Translations under genes and position numbers: made by a program | The notes under the pieces: model-generated | What the model saw: only the letters and a program-made list of their open reading frames with translations | Database searches by the model: none | What the model was told of the DNA's origin: nothing | Shown here: positions 28,156-38,083 of the stretch, piece after piece | How the letters are laid out: each line of letters starts with the position of its first letter | How positions within the stretch are numbered: the first letter of the stretch is position 1 | Assembly: GCF_019655055.1 (NCBI RefSeq) | Contig: NZ_BPFA01000013.1 | Location: 50,545 to 114,544, forward strand | DNA: 64,000 nucleotides | Direction: 5' to 3' | From: Shewanella sp. MBTL60-112-B2 | Lineage (GTDB): Bacteria > Pseudomonadota > Gammaproteobacteria > Enterobacterales > Shewanellaceae

Positions 28156-28363
28156 TTCGCTGCAATTTCATGTCATCCCCTCTTCACCGTACTACCTCCA
28201 CAGTCTCGCTTTATTGGCTCTTTTTAAAGCCAGCAGCTTCGACCCGTAACGACATCCCACTCCATAGGTTCAGATGTAGAGTTTACAATTTAGCAACAAT
28301 AAAGGAGTATGTGTCTTATATCTATGTAATTAGAACAAAGTCATTCGACGTAAAGGACTGTTT

Positions 28364-29428
28364 ATGCTTAAAAAGCCTCAAACACTTATCGCTCTAGCCT
28401 TTATAGCCATTGCATTGATTCTTTATGCAGCCAACTCACAATTCAACCCTGAAAGCAGTCTACTAGTAACGGTTCATGAACCGGTTCAGACAAGTGTCCA
28501 GGAAACAGTGAAGCCAGCGCCCAAAACGGTTGCAGCCGATCTTGCCACACCGTCTGACTCTGACGGAACCCAAACCAGTTTTATAAAAGTATCAGAAAAG
28601 CGTCCGACTAAGGCGCCTAAAGATATTCGGATCAATTCTCTCGATGAACTGATGACGCTATTTAATTCACTTAATTACAACACTAAAAGCTGGCAAGACG
28701 GCAATCGTGAAGTGCCTCGCCTGACCTTTGAGTCAGTTAGTGAGCGCTGGCAAGAAACCTCGAATCAAATCCCTGTGCAACAGAAAAAAATGGTGTTTTT
28801 TCGTCTGTTAGCACCATTAATCTTGGTGGCAAACGAGAATATTCTTTTGGAACGTCGCCTGATTGAATCGGCGCCATTAGACGATGTGGTTTTACAAAGA
28901 ATTGCCAAAAAATACAAAATCACCAAAGATGCTGATACGCCACTAACCGAGCAACAGAGACAGACTTTGTTAGAAGAGGTCGATATCATGCCACCCTCAC
29001 TTGTTCTTGCACAAGCTGCAGAAGAAAGTGGTTGGGCAACATCGCGCTTTACTGTTGAAGGAAATGCATTTTTCGGACAGTGGGATTTTAGCGGCAAGGG
29101 AATGATCCCTAAACAACAGCGTAAAGAACTAGGCAACTACGGTTTGGCTCGCTTTGATACGCCGCTCGCGTCTGTAGAAGGTTATATGCTTAACCTCAAC
29201 ACTAACAATGCCTATAAAAAATTAAGAGAGTTACGAGCAAAACTGCGAGCAGAGAATAAGCCAATAACAGGCATGGAACTCGCTGGCACCTTAGATAAGT
29301 ATTCAGAACGTGGCCAAGCCTATATCGATGGGATCAGGCAGATGATCAGTTATAACAAGCTAGATCAAGTCGATGAAGCCTATTTAAGCGATGCCGCCCC
29401 TCTTCACTTAATACCAAGGCCTGATTAG
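28364..29428 (+). CDS. bax: Bax-type glucosaminidase-domain protein
   Basis: This is a membrane-anchored peptidoglycan hydrolase candidate. An N-terminal anchor (ALAFIAIALILYAA) is followed by a low-complexity linker. A GH73-type glucosaminidase domain covers the C-terminal half, with MPPSLVLAQAAEESGWATS carrying the catalytic glutamate region, then GNAFFGQWDF and TLDKYSERGQAYID. The length of 354 residues is slightly longer than E. coli Bax. AAGGA is 6 nt before the ATG. It is single, convergent with lgt, and separated by a bidirectional terminator. Confidence 0.88.
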   Translation: MLKKPQTLIALAFIAIALILYAANSQFNPESSLLVTVHEPVQTSVQETVKPAPKTVAADLATPSDSDGTQTSFIKVSEKRPTKAPKDIRINSLDELMTLFNSLNYNTKSWQDGNREVPRLTFESVSERWQETSNQIPVQQKKMVFFRLLAPLILVANENILLERRLIESAPLDDVVLQRIAKKYKITKDADTPLTEQQRQTLLEEVDIMPPSLVLAQAAEESGWATSRFTVEGNAFFGQWDFSGKGMIPKQQRKELGNYGLARFDTPLASVEGYMLNLNTNNAYKKLRELRAKLRAENKPITGMELAGTLDKYSERGQAYIDGIRQMISYNKLDQVDEAYLSDAAPLHLIPRPD

Positions 29429-29445
29429 CCTCTTCTCGCCACAAA

Positions 29446-29476
29446 AAAAGCCGTAAGCTATCTGCTTACGGCTTTT
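29446..29476. terminator. Bidirectional terminator between bax and lgt
   Basis: The arms 29446-29458 and 29464-29476 are 13 bp, perfect, A-rich/T-rich on the outer sides, with a 5-nt loop. Confidence 0.92.
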
Positions 29477-29499
29477 GCTTTGTAAAAATCATCGCTAAA

Positions 29500-30285
29500 T
29501 CAAGCTTTACTCTTACGCAGATAAGGCATTAACAACAGCATGATACCGACAAGCAAGAATGGAATACTCAACAGCTGACCTGCGCTGAATGTCCAGGTAT
29601 CGGCGTATACTGCTTGCTTGACCTTCACCATCTCAATCAGGAAGCGCGAGCTAAACACTAATACCAGGAACAGACCAAAAATAGCGCCGTGTTTCTGCTT
29701 CATATCGGTGAGCTTATAGATTGCCCACAACAAGGCAAAAATCGACAGGTAAGCAATCGCCTCATACAGCTGCGCAGGGTGACGCGGCAACATGTCGACA
29801 CGCTCGAACACAATAGCCCAAGGCACTGTGCTTGGTAGACCCAGAATTTCTGAGTTTACAAAATTAGCCATGCGTACGAAGAAGCCGAAAATTGCCGTTG
29901 CTATCGCTAAACGGTCTAGCAAGAATAGGAAAGGTAACTTCACCTGACGCTGATAATAGTACAAAGCTAAAATTGCACCTAAACCACCACCGTGGCTAGC
30001 CAGTCCTCCTTCCCATATCGCCAAAATTTTTAGCGGGTGACTAAAGTAATAAGCTGGGTCGTAGAAAAGGCAATGTGCTAAGCGCGCACCGACAATAATA
30101 CCTACCACGCAATACATTAGTAAGTTGTCTAACGACTCTACTGGCAGGTTTTCTTTGATATAAATGCGCTTCATCACCTGAAAACCTGATGCTATCGCTA
30201 GCGCAAATAAAATGCCGTACCAATGTACCTTCAACCCCATAAAGCTGATGGCTACAGGGTCAATATTCCAAATAAAATGGTCCAA
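29500..30285 (-). CDS. lgt: Prolipoprotein diacylglyceryl transferase
   Basis: It adds diacylglycerol from phosphatidylglycerol to the lipobox cysteine of prolipoproteins in the inner membrane. The 261 residues contain WYGILFALAIASG, the GGLASHGGGLGA loop and the family signature as VRMANFVNSEILG. It has seven membrane segments. The start is TTG at 30285, with AAGG six bases upstream; no in-frame ATG gives a complete N-terminus. The product modifies lipoproteins such as the Lpp encoded at 37.6 kb. About 300 bp separates it from the divergent pyrB-type gene. Confidence 0.95.
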   Translation of the reverse strand: MDHFIWNIDPVAISFMGLKVHWYGILFALAIASGFQVMKRIYIKENLPVESLDNLLMYCVVGIIVGARLAHCLFYDPAYYFSHPLKILAIWEGGLASHGGGLGAILALYYYQRQVKLPFLFLLDRLAIATAIFGFFVRMANFVNSEILGLPSTVPWAIVFERVDMLPRHPAQLYEAIAYLSIFALLWAIYKLTDMKQKHGAIFGLFLVLVFSSRFLIEMVKVKQAVYADTWTFSAGQLLSIPFLLVGIMLLLMPYLRKSKA

Positions 30286-30581
30286 ACTAAGCCTTCCAAA
30301 TCGGTTGTTTTTAATCGAAAATATGATAACTCATGGGCAGTTTTACGCGTCAGCAAGCCATTTGGCAAGGCTTAAGCGAAATTTGCCGCAACAGAATGTC
30401 ACAGCCTGCCACTATCAACGACTTTAATTAGCTTGAACCTCACAAAATTTAATCCCATGTTCTGTACTTGTTATATTTATCTGCCAATTAGATTCTGCTA
30501 TAGTGCCGCCTCAGCCACCCTACATAAATTTGGGCTTATAGCATTGCTATAGCGCCCCTCAGAAATTGGAAATATAGGCTG

Positions 30582-31601
30582 ATGACTCAGTTTCAAGGTT
30601 CGCACATCCTTTCGGTAAACCAACTTGATTTGGAAGCCGTAGAAAAAGTTTTCTCTGTTGCTACTCGCATGACTCCCTATGCTTTAAGACAAAAACGTAC
30701 CACTGTTTTAGATGGCGCAGTTTTAGGCAACCTGTTTTTCGAGCCTAGCACCCGTACTCGCGTTAGTTTTGCCAGCGCCTTTAGTTTACTAGGCGGCCGA
30801 GTTAACGAAACCGTGGGTATGGCGTCTTCATCATTATCTAAAGGCGAGTCTCTTTACGACACTGCCCGCGTATTATCGAGCTACTCAGATGTGATTGCTA
30901 TGCGTCATCCTGATTCATTCTCGGTACGTGACTTTGCCAAAGGCAGCCGCGTTCCCGTTATTAACGGTGGCGATGGCTCAAATGAGCACCCTACTCAAGC
31001 GCTGCTAGATCTATTTACCATCCAAAAAGAACTTGCCGCTGGTGGCCGCGATATCAGCGGTATGAATATCGCCATGGTAGGCGACTTGAAATTTGGCCGC
31101 ACGGTGCACTCACTTTCTCGTCTGTTATGTATGTATAAAGATGTCAGCTTCACACTCGTATCACCAAAAGAGCTAGCAATGCCTGACTCTGTGATCAATG
31201 ACATTGAAAATGCTGGCCATAAGATCACAATAACAGACCAACTTGAAGGCAATTTAGATCGCGCTGATATACTCTATCTGACGCGTATTCAAGAAGAACG
31301 CTTCCCCTCTCAAGAAGAAGCGAACAAATACCGCGGTAAGTTCCGTTTAAACCAAAGTATTTATACACAGCATTGCAAGTCAAACACTGTGATCATGCAC
31401 CCGCTACCACGAGACTCTCGTGAGCAAGCAAATGAATTGGATAATGATCTTAACGATCACCCAAATCTGGCTATCTTTAGACAGGCTGATAATGGTCTGC
31501 TGATCCGCATGGCGCTGTTTGCACTGACGTTAGGTGTTGACTCTCAACTTGAGCAGTACGAACGCCCAGTTAATTGGTATTCACGAAAAGCTGATTTCTA
31601 A
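30582..31601 (+). CDS. pyrB: Aspartate carbamoyltransferase catalytic chain
   Basis: It condenses carbamoyl phosphate with aspartate in de novo pyrimidine synthesis. The carbamoyl-phosphate loop is FFEPSTRTRVSF, HPTQAL lies in the middle, and HPLPRDSRE is the conserved C-terminal signature. The length of 339 residues is longer than the roughly 310 of E. coli PyrB. There is no pyrI regulatory-chain gene beside it, so this may be the independent type found alongside a pyrBI locus in some Shewanella. Ornithine carbamoyltransferase is less likely because the SMG-type ornithine motif is missing. Confidence 0.9.
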   Translation: MTQFQGSHILSVNQLDLEAVEKVFSVATRMTPYALRQKRTTVLDGAVLGNLFFEPSTRTRVSFASAFSLLGGRVNETVGMASSSLSKGESLYDTARVLSSYSDVIAMRHPDSFSVRDFAKGSRVPVINGGDGSNEHPTQALLDLFTIQKELAAGGRDISGMNIAMVGDLKFGRTVHSLSRLLCMYKDVSFTLVSPKELAMPDSVINDIENAGHKITITDQLEGNLDRADILYLTRIQEERFPSQEEANKYRGKFRLNQSIYTQHCKSNTVIMHPLPRDSREQANELDNDLNDHPNLAIFRQADNGLLIRMALFALTLGVDSQLEQYERPVNWYSRKADF

Positions 31602-31627
31602 GTCGGCTACAAATTTAAGGATTAAAA

Positions 31628-32917
31628 ATGACTCGTTCTGACGAACTATTTGAACAAGCTAAAAAGACCATCCCAGGTGGCGTTAACTCTCCAGTACGTG
31701 CATTTTCAGGTGTGGGTGGATCGCCACGCTTTATCGAAAAAGCTGATGGCGCTTATATTTTTGACGCTGATGGCAAAAAATATATCGACTACGTAGGTTC
31801 TTGGGGCCCAATGATTTTAGGCCACAACCACCCAAAAATTCGTGAAGCAGTACTAAAAGCAGTTGAAAATGGCCTATCATTTGGCGCACCAACTGAACTT
31901 GAAGTCACTATGGCTGAAAAAGTTATCGAAATGGTTCCTTCAATGGAACAAGTTCGTATGGTGAGCTCTGGTACTGAAGCGACAATGAGCGCTATCCGTT
32001 TAGCACGTGGTTTCACCAACCGTGATAAGATCCTTAAGTTTGAAGGCTGCTACCACGGCCACGCTGACTGCCTACTAGTAAAAGCTGGTTCTGGTGCACT
32101 AACTCTGGGTCAGCCAAGCTCTCCAGGTATTCCTGAAGATTTCGCTAAGCACACGCTAACAGCAACTTACAACGATTTAGATTCAGTTAAGGCTATCTTC
32201 GAGCAGTACCCAGAAGAGATCTCTTGTATCATCATCGAGCCTGTTGCTGGCAACATGAACTGTATCCCGCCAATCGACGGTTTCTTACAAGGTCTTCGTG
32301 CTATCTGTGATCAGTACGGCGCACTGATGATTATCGACGAAGTAATGACAGGTTTCCGCGTTTCTAAGAGCGGCGCACAAGGTCACTACGGCGTAACACC
32401 AGATCTAACTACTCTGGGTAAAGTTATCGGTGGCGGCATGCCAGTGGGGGCTTTCGGTGGTCGTAAAGATGTGATGCAGTTTATCGCACCAACGGGCCCA
32501 GTTTACCAAGCTGGTACTCTGTCTGGTAACCCAATTGCGATGTCTGCAGGTCTTGCTCAAATGGAAGCGCTTTGTGAAGAAGGCGTTTACGAGCAACTAG
32601 CTGCTAAGACTCAGTACATTGCTGAAGGCTTTAAAGCTGCTGCTAACAAGCACGGCATTCCAATGGCAATCAACTACGTTGGCGGCATGTTCGGTTTCTT
32701 CTTCACAGACGAAGAAACTGTAACTAACTTTGCTCAAGTCACTAAGTGCGACACTGCACGATTTGCTGAGTTCTACCACCTAATGCTAGATGAAGGTGTT
32801 TACCTAGCACCTAGCGCTTATGAAGCAGGTTTCTTATCGCTTGCTCATAGTGAAGAAGAGCTTGAAGCAACTCTTGCTGCAGCGGATCGTGTTTTTGCTA
32901 AGCTTGCAAAGGCTTAA
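31628..32917 (+). CDS. hemL: Glutamate-1-semialdehyde 2,1-aminomutase
   Basis: This PLP enzyme of the C5 heme pathway converts glutamate-1-semialdehyde to 5-aminolevulinate. Recognisable blocks are [15 protein letters not shown], the pyridoxal site [18 protein letters not shown] (Lys about residue 265), the class III aminotransferase aspartate in [11 protein letters not shown], and [13 protein letters not shown]. The 429 residues match the family. It begins 26 bp after pyrB and has AAGG upstream, so the two may be co-transcribed. A strong terminator follows. Confidence 0.97.
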   Translation: MTRSDELFEQAKKTIPGGVNSPVRAFSGVGGSPRFIEKADGAYIFDADGKKYIDYVGSWGPMILGHNHPKIREAVLKAVENGLSFGAPTELEVTMAEKVIEMVPSMEQVRMVSSGTEATMSAIRLARGFTNRDKILKFEGCYHGHADCLLVKAGSGALTLGQPSSPGIPEDFAKHTLTATYNDLDSVKAIFEQYPEEISCIIIEPVAGNMNCIPPIDGFLQGLRAICDQYGALMIIDEVMTGFRVSKSGAQGHYGVTPDLTTLGKVIGGGMPVGAFGGRKDVMQFIAPTGPVYQAGTLSGNPIAMSAGLAQMEALCEEGVYEQLAAKTQYIAEGFKAAANKHGIPMAINYVGGMFGFFFTDEETVTNFAQVTKCDTARFAEFYHLMLDEGVYLAPSAYEAGFLSLAHSEEELEATLAAADRVFAKLAKA

Positions 32918-32948
32918 TTTAAATAGATAAGCGGTACGTCTATAAATA

Positions 32949-32978
32949 AAAAAGGAACACTAAGGTGTTCCTTTTTTT
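32949..32978 (+). terminator. Rho-independent terminator after hemL
   Basis: The arms 32949-32960 and 32965-32976 (AAAAAGGAACAC/GTGTTCCTTTTT) with loop TAAG; the T-run extends to 32978. Confidence 0.93.
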
Positions 32979-33024
32979 GCTTTAAATAACTAGTGAGTTA
33001 AGCCATTGCTACCAGTTAAGAAGT

Positions 33025-34113
33025 TTAAATCGCTGGTACTTTGAATTTGCTACCTTGAATCGCTAACACTACATCTCTTGGTCTTATCTCTACAATGGTG
33101 AGTTTGCCTTGGATACTATCGCCCTCTTGCAGCTCTGCCCCATCAACATTTAACCAGCGGTTATCTGGTGCAGTTGAGTACACATGAGCATTAATACTGA
33201 ACTCTGGAACTTGTAGCTGAAGACCTGCAGGTAACTGACCATACTTAGGAATGTCATCCGATTTAGGCGTAGCTGGGATAGGATCTAGCTTAGGCTCTGT
33301 CACTGGAGTGGCGACTGAGTTATCACGCTCTACGTCCTTAAGGGCTGCCTCAAACGCCGCTAACAGATTATTGTTATCAGCCACTTCCGTACTTTTAAGA
33401 CCGACATCATTAGCGGCGTCTTCAACTTGATGCTTCAGCGATGCTAACAGCTCGTTGCCACGCTGATTACTATTCGCACCGAGAATGATAGGCTCCAGAT
33501 CCGTTTGCTCACTTGCTTGGCTGTTTACTTGGCTGCTCACTTTAGAGTCAGCTTGAGTCGAAACAGGCTGACGGCCTTGCTCTACACTCTGCTGCGCTTT
33601 TAGCAATGCGGCCATTAAATCACCTGGCTGCTCATCTACTAGGTTATTGGTTGTCTGCACCGAATGAGTAACCTTTGCAGCTTGAGTTACCGCTAGAGGT
33701 TGAGCTAATGGCAGCGCGACCTTTCCGGCAAGACGGATCTCAGTTTGCTCGCCTTGTTGTTCATACAAAACTTCATTTGATTGAATGGCTAAGTGATTAG
33801 TCTCGTTATGATTTAAGCTATTACTTAAGCTAGCACTCTGAATTTGAGGCATATTTAACGCTGAGGTAGGCTTTATACTCTCAACTTGGCTAGAGGTTGA
33901 AACTAGACTCGCTGTAGGGTAAACAACTCGCGTTAATAACCAAGCTGCTACGACCATAAGTAGCGCTAAACAAACAAAAACAGCTGCGTATAGCAGCCCT
34001 CTTGCCGACTCCCGTTTCGCCTTATATTGCGCTCTTGGAGTTAACACCACATCATGAGTCACCGCTTGGGTTTGCTGACTATTTCTTGTCACCGCATCGA
34101 GTAAAATCGACAT
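33025..34113 (-). CDS. gspB: GspB/ExeB-type general secretion pathway protein
   Basis: The 362-residue protein has a short cytoplasmic head and one membrane helix (LLYAAVFVCLALLMVVAAWLL). A long Gln/Ser-rich periplasmic linker with several AxT/SQ repeats follows, then the conserved C-terminal domain (LQLQVPEFSINAHVYS ... EGDSIQGKLTIVEIRPRDVVL). This is the GspB layout. With ExeA it helps insert the type II secretion secretin GspD through the peptidoglycan. Its ATG overlaps the exeA stop by one base. No other gsp genes are adjacent. Confidence 0.88.
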   Translation of the reverse strand: MSILLDAVTRNSQQTQAVTHDVVLTPRAQYKAKRESARGLLYAAVFVCLALLMVVAAWLLTRVVYPTASLVSTSSQVESIKPTSALNMPQIQSASLSNSLNHNETNHLAIQSNEVLYEQQGEQTEIRLAGKVALPLAQPLAVTQAAKVTHSVQTTNNLVDEQPGDLMAALLKAQQSVEQGRQPVSTQADSKVSSQVNSQASEQTDLEPIILGANSNQRGNELLASLKHQVEDAANDVGLKSTEVADNNNLLAAFEAALKDVERDNSVATPVTEPKLDPIPATPKSDDIPKYGQLPAGLQLQVPEFSINAHVYSTAPDNRWLNVDGAELQEGDSIQGKLTIVEIRPRDVVLAIQGSKFKVPAI

Positions 34114-35780
34114 TAATACAACCTCTTGCTTTGACCTAGACGCGGTCCAGCATCACTTAAGTATAAGTTTAGCTGTATCAGGGTTTGCGTCCCCGCGATG
34201 CCGTCGGCACTCAAACCATGTTGGCGCTGAAATGCTTTTAACTGCTGTTCTAATTCAGCGTCAAAATGATCGACCAGTCTCGGCGCTCTGTCATTTATCC
34301 GTGCCAGACTATTTTCTAACCATTGGATCTGCGCCTGATTGGCTGACTGCCCGATCTCTTTAGGCTGATTATGAGGCGCTTGCCAGAGGATCTCGAAGGT
34401 GCCAGTAAAGTGTCGAGTAAACCAATCGCGGCTCACCCAAAGCTGCTGCTCATTTAACTGCAATAGAATTTGCTCGCCCTGACGAGATACCACTGTGCCA
34501 TAGAACGCTTGCTGGTTATCATCGACGAGGTAGACAACTGCAGGGTAATTAAGTCGCACTAATGAATGCCAGTTTCCCTGCTGTTGAAAACAATCTAAAC
34601 CTTGCTGCTTAGCCGACTGACATGCTGACAAGCCGATATAAGGTACCTTGCCCCAAAGACCTAAGATACTGGCGTAAGCCGTATCTATCTCATGACTTTG
34701 AGCAATAGCACTATTTAGTACCTGCTGGCTGCTACTTAGGCTATTGGTATTTCGAGTAGCAGGAACTTGAGCTACACCTTGATTTGCCATTTTATCGGCA
34801 CTGATACTCGCTATTTGATTTTGCCCTGCACTCAAACTTGGATTTGTTTTCTGATGTAGATTGGGGCTTGCAGCTGTGCTGCCTGCTGGTGAGAACAGGT
34901 AAAATGCAATACCAAAAGTAGCAAGCAAAGATGCTGCGATACTCACTGGCAATAACAAACTCTTCTTCTCAGGCTCTTCACCTAATACCTCAGCCGAGGC
35001 AAGACGCACCATCTTGCTATCAATAGGCACCTTTGACTGCGCATAACTCGCCATCAATGCCCGCTCACACAGCAAATTAATCAATCTTGGTATACCGCCA
35101 CTGTATTTATGTAGCGCCTTAATCGCACTCTTATGAAACAGTGGCTCATGACGCCCTGCAACCTGCAAACGATGCTGTACGTATAACGCCACCTCTTCTA
35201 TCGTTAACGGCAGAAGATGGTAACGCGCGGTTATACGCTGAGCTAATTGACGCAGTTCCTGCCTCTTGAGCAATTGCTGCAATTCTGGTTGGCCAATTAA
35301 AATGACCTGCAATAGCTTCTTAGTATCAGTTTCTAAGTTGGTTAATAGCCTTAGCTGCTCAAGGACTTCCGCTCTTAAGTGCTGAGCTTCATCGATAATA
35401 AGCACGGTATTACGATCTTTACTGTGATTTTCCAGCAAAAACTTACTGATTAAATCGGTTAGCTGTTTAAGACTCGGTTCATCGCCATAAACAATTCCTA
35501 ACTCATCGCACAGCGTGGCCAATAATTCTGACTCTGTAAGTGAGGGATTTAGAATAAATGCGGTATCGGTATTATCCGGAAGTTGTTTCAATAAGCAGCG
35601 AGATACAGTGGTTTTACCCGTTCCCACTTCACCGGTTAACAATACAAAACCACCCGTTTCACCCAGTCCATAAGTAAGATGTGCCAAAGCTTCTCTATGA
35701 CGATCACTCAAGAACAGATAATGAGGGTTGGGTGCGATAGAAAATGGATTGTCATTTAAGCCAAAGAAAGCCTTATACAT
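34113..35780 (-). CDS. exeA: ExeA-type AAA ATPase with peptidoglycan-binding domain
   Basis: It drives assembly of the type II secretion secretin with GspB. The N-terminal AAA domain has Walker A in LTGEVGTGKTTVSR, Walker B in VLIIDEAQHL and the sensor region LIGQPELQQLL. A membrane helix (VSIAASLLATFGIAFYLF) is followed by the periplasmic region, which ends in a PG-binding-1 domain (LKAFQRQHGLSADGIAGTQT). An upstream extension to 35867 is open, but the ATG at 35780 gives the standard MYKAFFGLNDNPFSI start and has AGGA upstream. The product is 555 residues. Confidence 0.9.
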   Translation of the reverse strand: MYKAFFGLNDNPFSIAPNPHYLFLSDRHREALAHLTYGLGETGGFVLLTGEVGTGKTTVSRCLLKQLPDNTDTAFILNPSLTESELLATLCDELGIVYGDEPSLKQLTDLISKFLLENHSKDRNTVLIIDEAQHLRAEVLEQLRLLTNLETDTKKLLQVILIGQPELQQLLKRQELRQLAQRITARYHLLPLTIEEVALYVQHRLQVAGRHEPLFHKSAIKALHKYSGGIPRLINLLCERALMASYAQSKVPIDSKMVRLASAEVLGEEPEKKSLLLPVSIAASLLATFGIAFYLFSPAGSTAASPNLHQKTNPSLSAGQNQIASISADKMANQGVAQVPATRNTNSLSSSQQVLNSAIAQSHEIDTAYASILGLWGKVPYIGLSACQSAKQQGLDCFQQQGNWHSLVRLNYPAVVYLVDDNQQAFYGTVVSRQGEQILLQLNEQQLWVSRDWFTRHFTGTFEILWQAPHNQPKEIGQSANQAQIQWLENSLARINDRAPRLVDHFDAELEQQLKAFQRQHGLSADGIAGTQTLIQLNLYLSDAGPRLGQSKRLY

Positions 35781-36187
35781 GCGAGCTTGTATCCTTTTAA
35801 AACTATGATGAACCAGCGAATCACCTAGCTGGACTTTTATGTGTATTTTTCTAAATTTTAAATACACATTGAAAACACACAGTTTATTACCGTGATTTTC
35901 GAGTCAAAACTGTTTCAATTTTCTTTAAAGGCAAACGGCCCTTACAGCCGTATCTACAGCCTAAACTTGTAATTAAGACTCAAGTTAAAGCCAAGGGCAA
36001 TACTTGTCAAAATTTGCAGTAACTTATTAAGCTAAAGTAAGCTCAATATCAAATAGCGCGTAAGATATTGCCAATTATACCTGTATCTTTGCTCCTAGAA
36101 AGGACAAGTGATCACCTTATCGCACTATGCTTCTAACCCTGCGCTTCCATGCTACACTCGCCTCTAAGTTATTAAGTGAGAATCCCT
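35781..36187. other. Noncoding region between exeA and cca
   Basis: About 400 bp, AT-rich near 35850-35900 and 36000-36080. It must hold the divergent promoters of exeA and cca. I see no RNA gene or repeat in it. Confidence 0.4.
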
Positions 36188-37426
36188 GTGAAAATTTACC
36201 TTGTTGGCGGTGCTGTCCGCGATAAATTACTCAAGCTTCCGGTTAAAGATCATGACTATATGGTCGTTGGAGCGACACCTCAGCAAATGCTTAGCCTTGG
36301 CTACAATCAGGTTGGTAAAGACTTCCCTGTATTTTTACATCCCAAAACAGGGCAAGAGTATGCTCTTGCACGTACCGAACGCAAAACCGCGGCTGGCTAT
36401 GGTGGCTTTAGTGTCGATGCTGCACCTAGCGTTACCCTTGAGCAAGATCTGTTGCGTAGAGATTTAACCATTAACGCCATCGCACAAGACGACGAAGGTA
36501 AGCTGTACGATCCTTACTTAGGTGTAGAAGACATAGAAAAACGCACTTTAAGGCATGTATCAGCAGCCTTCGTTGAAGATCCTCTACGCGTTCTTAGAGT
36601 CGCTCGTTTTTCCGCCCGCTTTCACTCACTGAAATTTACCATCGCACCAGAAACCCTTGCGCTAATGACAACCATCAGTCGTAGCGGAGAATTAGAGGCA
36701 TTAACTGCCGAACGTGTCTATATGGAACTCGATAAGGCGCTTGCTACCGATAACCCACAAGTCTTCTTTCAGGTACTAAAAGACTGCGGTGCACTTGCGG
36801 TACTTTTCCCTGAAATTGAGGCACTGTTTGGTGTGCCTCAGCCAGAAAAGTGGCATCCAGAAATCGATACCGGCGTCCATACCCTAATGGTGCTTGAGCA
36901 AGCAGCCAAGCTAAGCGACGATAACTCAGTACGATTTGCCGCACTGGTTCATGATCTAGGCAAGGCTTTAAGCCCTAAAGAGCACCTGCCAAAACATCAT
37001 GGTCACGGCCAAAAGGGCCTGCCTTTAATCAGATCGCTTTGTGAACGTTTTAGGGTGCCAAACGAATATCGAGACTTAGCCCTACTCGTTAGCGACCAGC
37101 ACCAAAATATTCACAAAATAACCGAACTTAGAGCCGATACTCTAGTTAAACTGTTTGATAAAGCAGACTTTTGGCGTAAGCCACAACGGATGGAGCAACT
37201 ATTACTAGCCTGTGAAGCCGACTCTAAGGGTCGAACCGGGTTCGAACTTAACCCTTACCCTCAAGCTTATTATCTTAAGCAGTGTTTTGCTGCCGCAGCA
37301 GCAATAGACGTGCAGGGCATAATAGAACAAGGCTTTAAAGGAGCGGAGATCCGCGAGCAGTTGAGTATTAAGCGGATTGCAGCGGTTCAGACAGTCAAAG
37401 AGTTACAAACAAAACAGCATTCATAA
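36188..37426 (+). CDS. cca: CCA-adding tRNA nucleotidyltransferase
   Basis: It adds or repairs the 3'-CCA of tRNAs. The nucleotidyltransferase domain shows [12 protein letters not shown] and the template loop [13 protein letters not shown]. The C-terminal HD phosphohydrolase domain appears in [15 protein letters not shown] and [10 protein letters not shown]. The GTG at 36188 gives [12 protein letters not shown], the standard N-terminus, and 412 residues, with GAG 7 nt upstream; a GTG 12 bp earlier is also in frame. It is a bacterial class II enzyme with the long HD-type tail. Confidence 0.95.
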   Translation: MKIYLVGGAVRDKLLKLPVKDHDYMVVGATPQQMLSLGYNQVGKDFPVFLHPKTGQEYALARTERKTAAGYGGFSVDAAPSVTLEQDLLRRDLTINAIAQDDEGKLYDPYLGVEDIEKRTLRHVSAAFVEDPLRVLRVARFSARFHSLKFTIAPETLALMTTISRSGELEALTAERVYMELDKALATDNPQVFFQVLKDCGALAVLFPEIEALFGVPQPEKWHPEIDTGVHTLMVLEQAAKLSDDNSVRFAALVHDLGKALSPKEHLPKHHGHGQKGLPLIRSLCERFRVPNEYRDLALLVSDQHQNIHKITELRADTLVKLFDKADFWRKPQRMEQLLLACEADSKGRTGFELNPYPQAYYLKQCFAAAAAIDVQGIIEQGFKGAEIREQLSIKRIAAVQTVKELQTKQHS

Positions 37427-37642
37427 AAAAAACATAAAAGTTACTTTTATATACTAATATTATAGGTGTATTATTTGTAAATAATTTACACTTAGCTTGC
37501 AATTGCACAAATTTTCACTAAGTTATTCAGAGCTTAGCGTTAAAAGGCATAGCAAAATTTTTTCTCTGTGACATAATTAACAGGTTCAGTTGTGATGTGC
37601 AGCTGTACTTATTTAAACCAACCTATCTAAAGGGAATTCCCG

Positions 37643-37909
37643 ATGAATAAAAAAGTACTTATGATTGCTGGTGTAGCAATGACTGCCCTACTAGGTGGCT
37701 GTGCAAACACTACTGCTCTTGAAGAAAGCGTTGCAAACCTAGGTAACAAAGTTGACCAGCTTTCAGCTGAAGTTAGCACTCTAAAGTCAGATCACGCTAA
37801 AATGTCTGCAGACATCAACGATGCTGCTGCAATTGGCGCTGCTGGTCTTGCTGAAGCTGAACGTGCTAACGCTCGTATCGACAACGTAGCATCTTCTTAC
37901 AAGAAGTAA
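37643..37909 (+). CDS. lpp: Lpp-type major outer-membrane lipoprotein
   Basis: It anchors the outer membrane to peptidoglycan. The 88-residue precursor has a lipobox LLGGC (Cys20), and a continuous coiled-coil of heptads from LEESVANLGNKVDQLSAEV to the C-terminus. It ends SSYKK, whose terminal lysine would be linked to the peptide cross-link (YRK in E. coli). The 216-bp upstream region is AT-rich, fitting strong transcription. AAAGGG is about 8 nt before the ATG. A second structural gene for the linking enzyme lies next door, convergent (38084). Confidence 0.92.
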   Translation: MNKKVLMIAGVAMTALLGGCANTTALEESVANLGNKVDQLSAEVSTLKSDHAKMSADINDAAAIGAAGLAEAERANARIDNVASSYKK

Positions 37910-37950
37910 TACGTTTAGGAGCTTAACCTATTTTCAATAGGTTAGATCCA

Positions 37951-37987
37951 AAGGCTTGGTTTCAAGTATCGCACTTGACCAAGCCTT
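37951..37987 (+). terminator. Terminator after lpp, with a preceding 9-bp hairpin
   Basis: AAGGCTTGGT (37951-37960) pairs with ACCAAGCCTT (37978-37987); CAAGT/ACTTG pairs inside it. A separate perfect 9-bp hairpin with a 3-nt loop sits just upstream (37924-37944). The following T-run is interrupted (AAATTTAT). Confidence 0.7.
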
Positions 37988-38034
37988 AAATTTATCTGTA
38001 ATCCCCAACTAAATTTAAACCAATCTATAGATAA

Positions 38035-38060
38035 TAAAAAAGCGCCCAATGGACGCTTTA
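38035..38060 (-). terminator. Terminator of the L,D-transpeptidase gene
   Basis: Read on the minus strand, AAAGCG..CGCTTT pairs around a short imperfect stem and is followed by a run of U. It lies 24 bp past the stop. Confidence 0.75.
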
Positions 38061-38083
38061 ACACTCATTTCATACCGATCAGT

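Noticed and set aside
28170..28397. 75-codon frame before bax
   Set aside because: No ribosome site, no recognisable protein; overlaps the bax promoter area.
30212..30427. 71-codon frame opposite the lgt start
   Set aside because: It overlaps the start of lgt in antisense and lacks a ribosome site.
30582..31601. Ornithine carbamoyltransferase instead of pyrB
   Set aside because: The HPLPR and STRTR motifs fit both, but the SMG-type loop of OTCs is missing.
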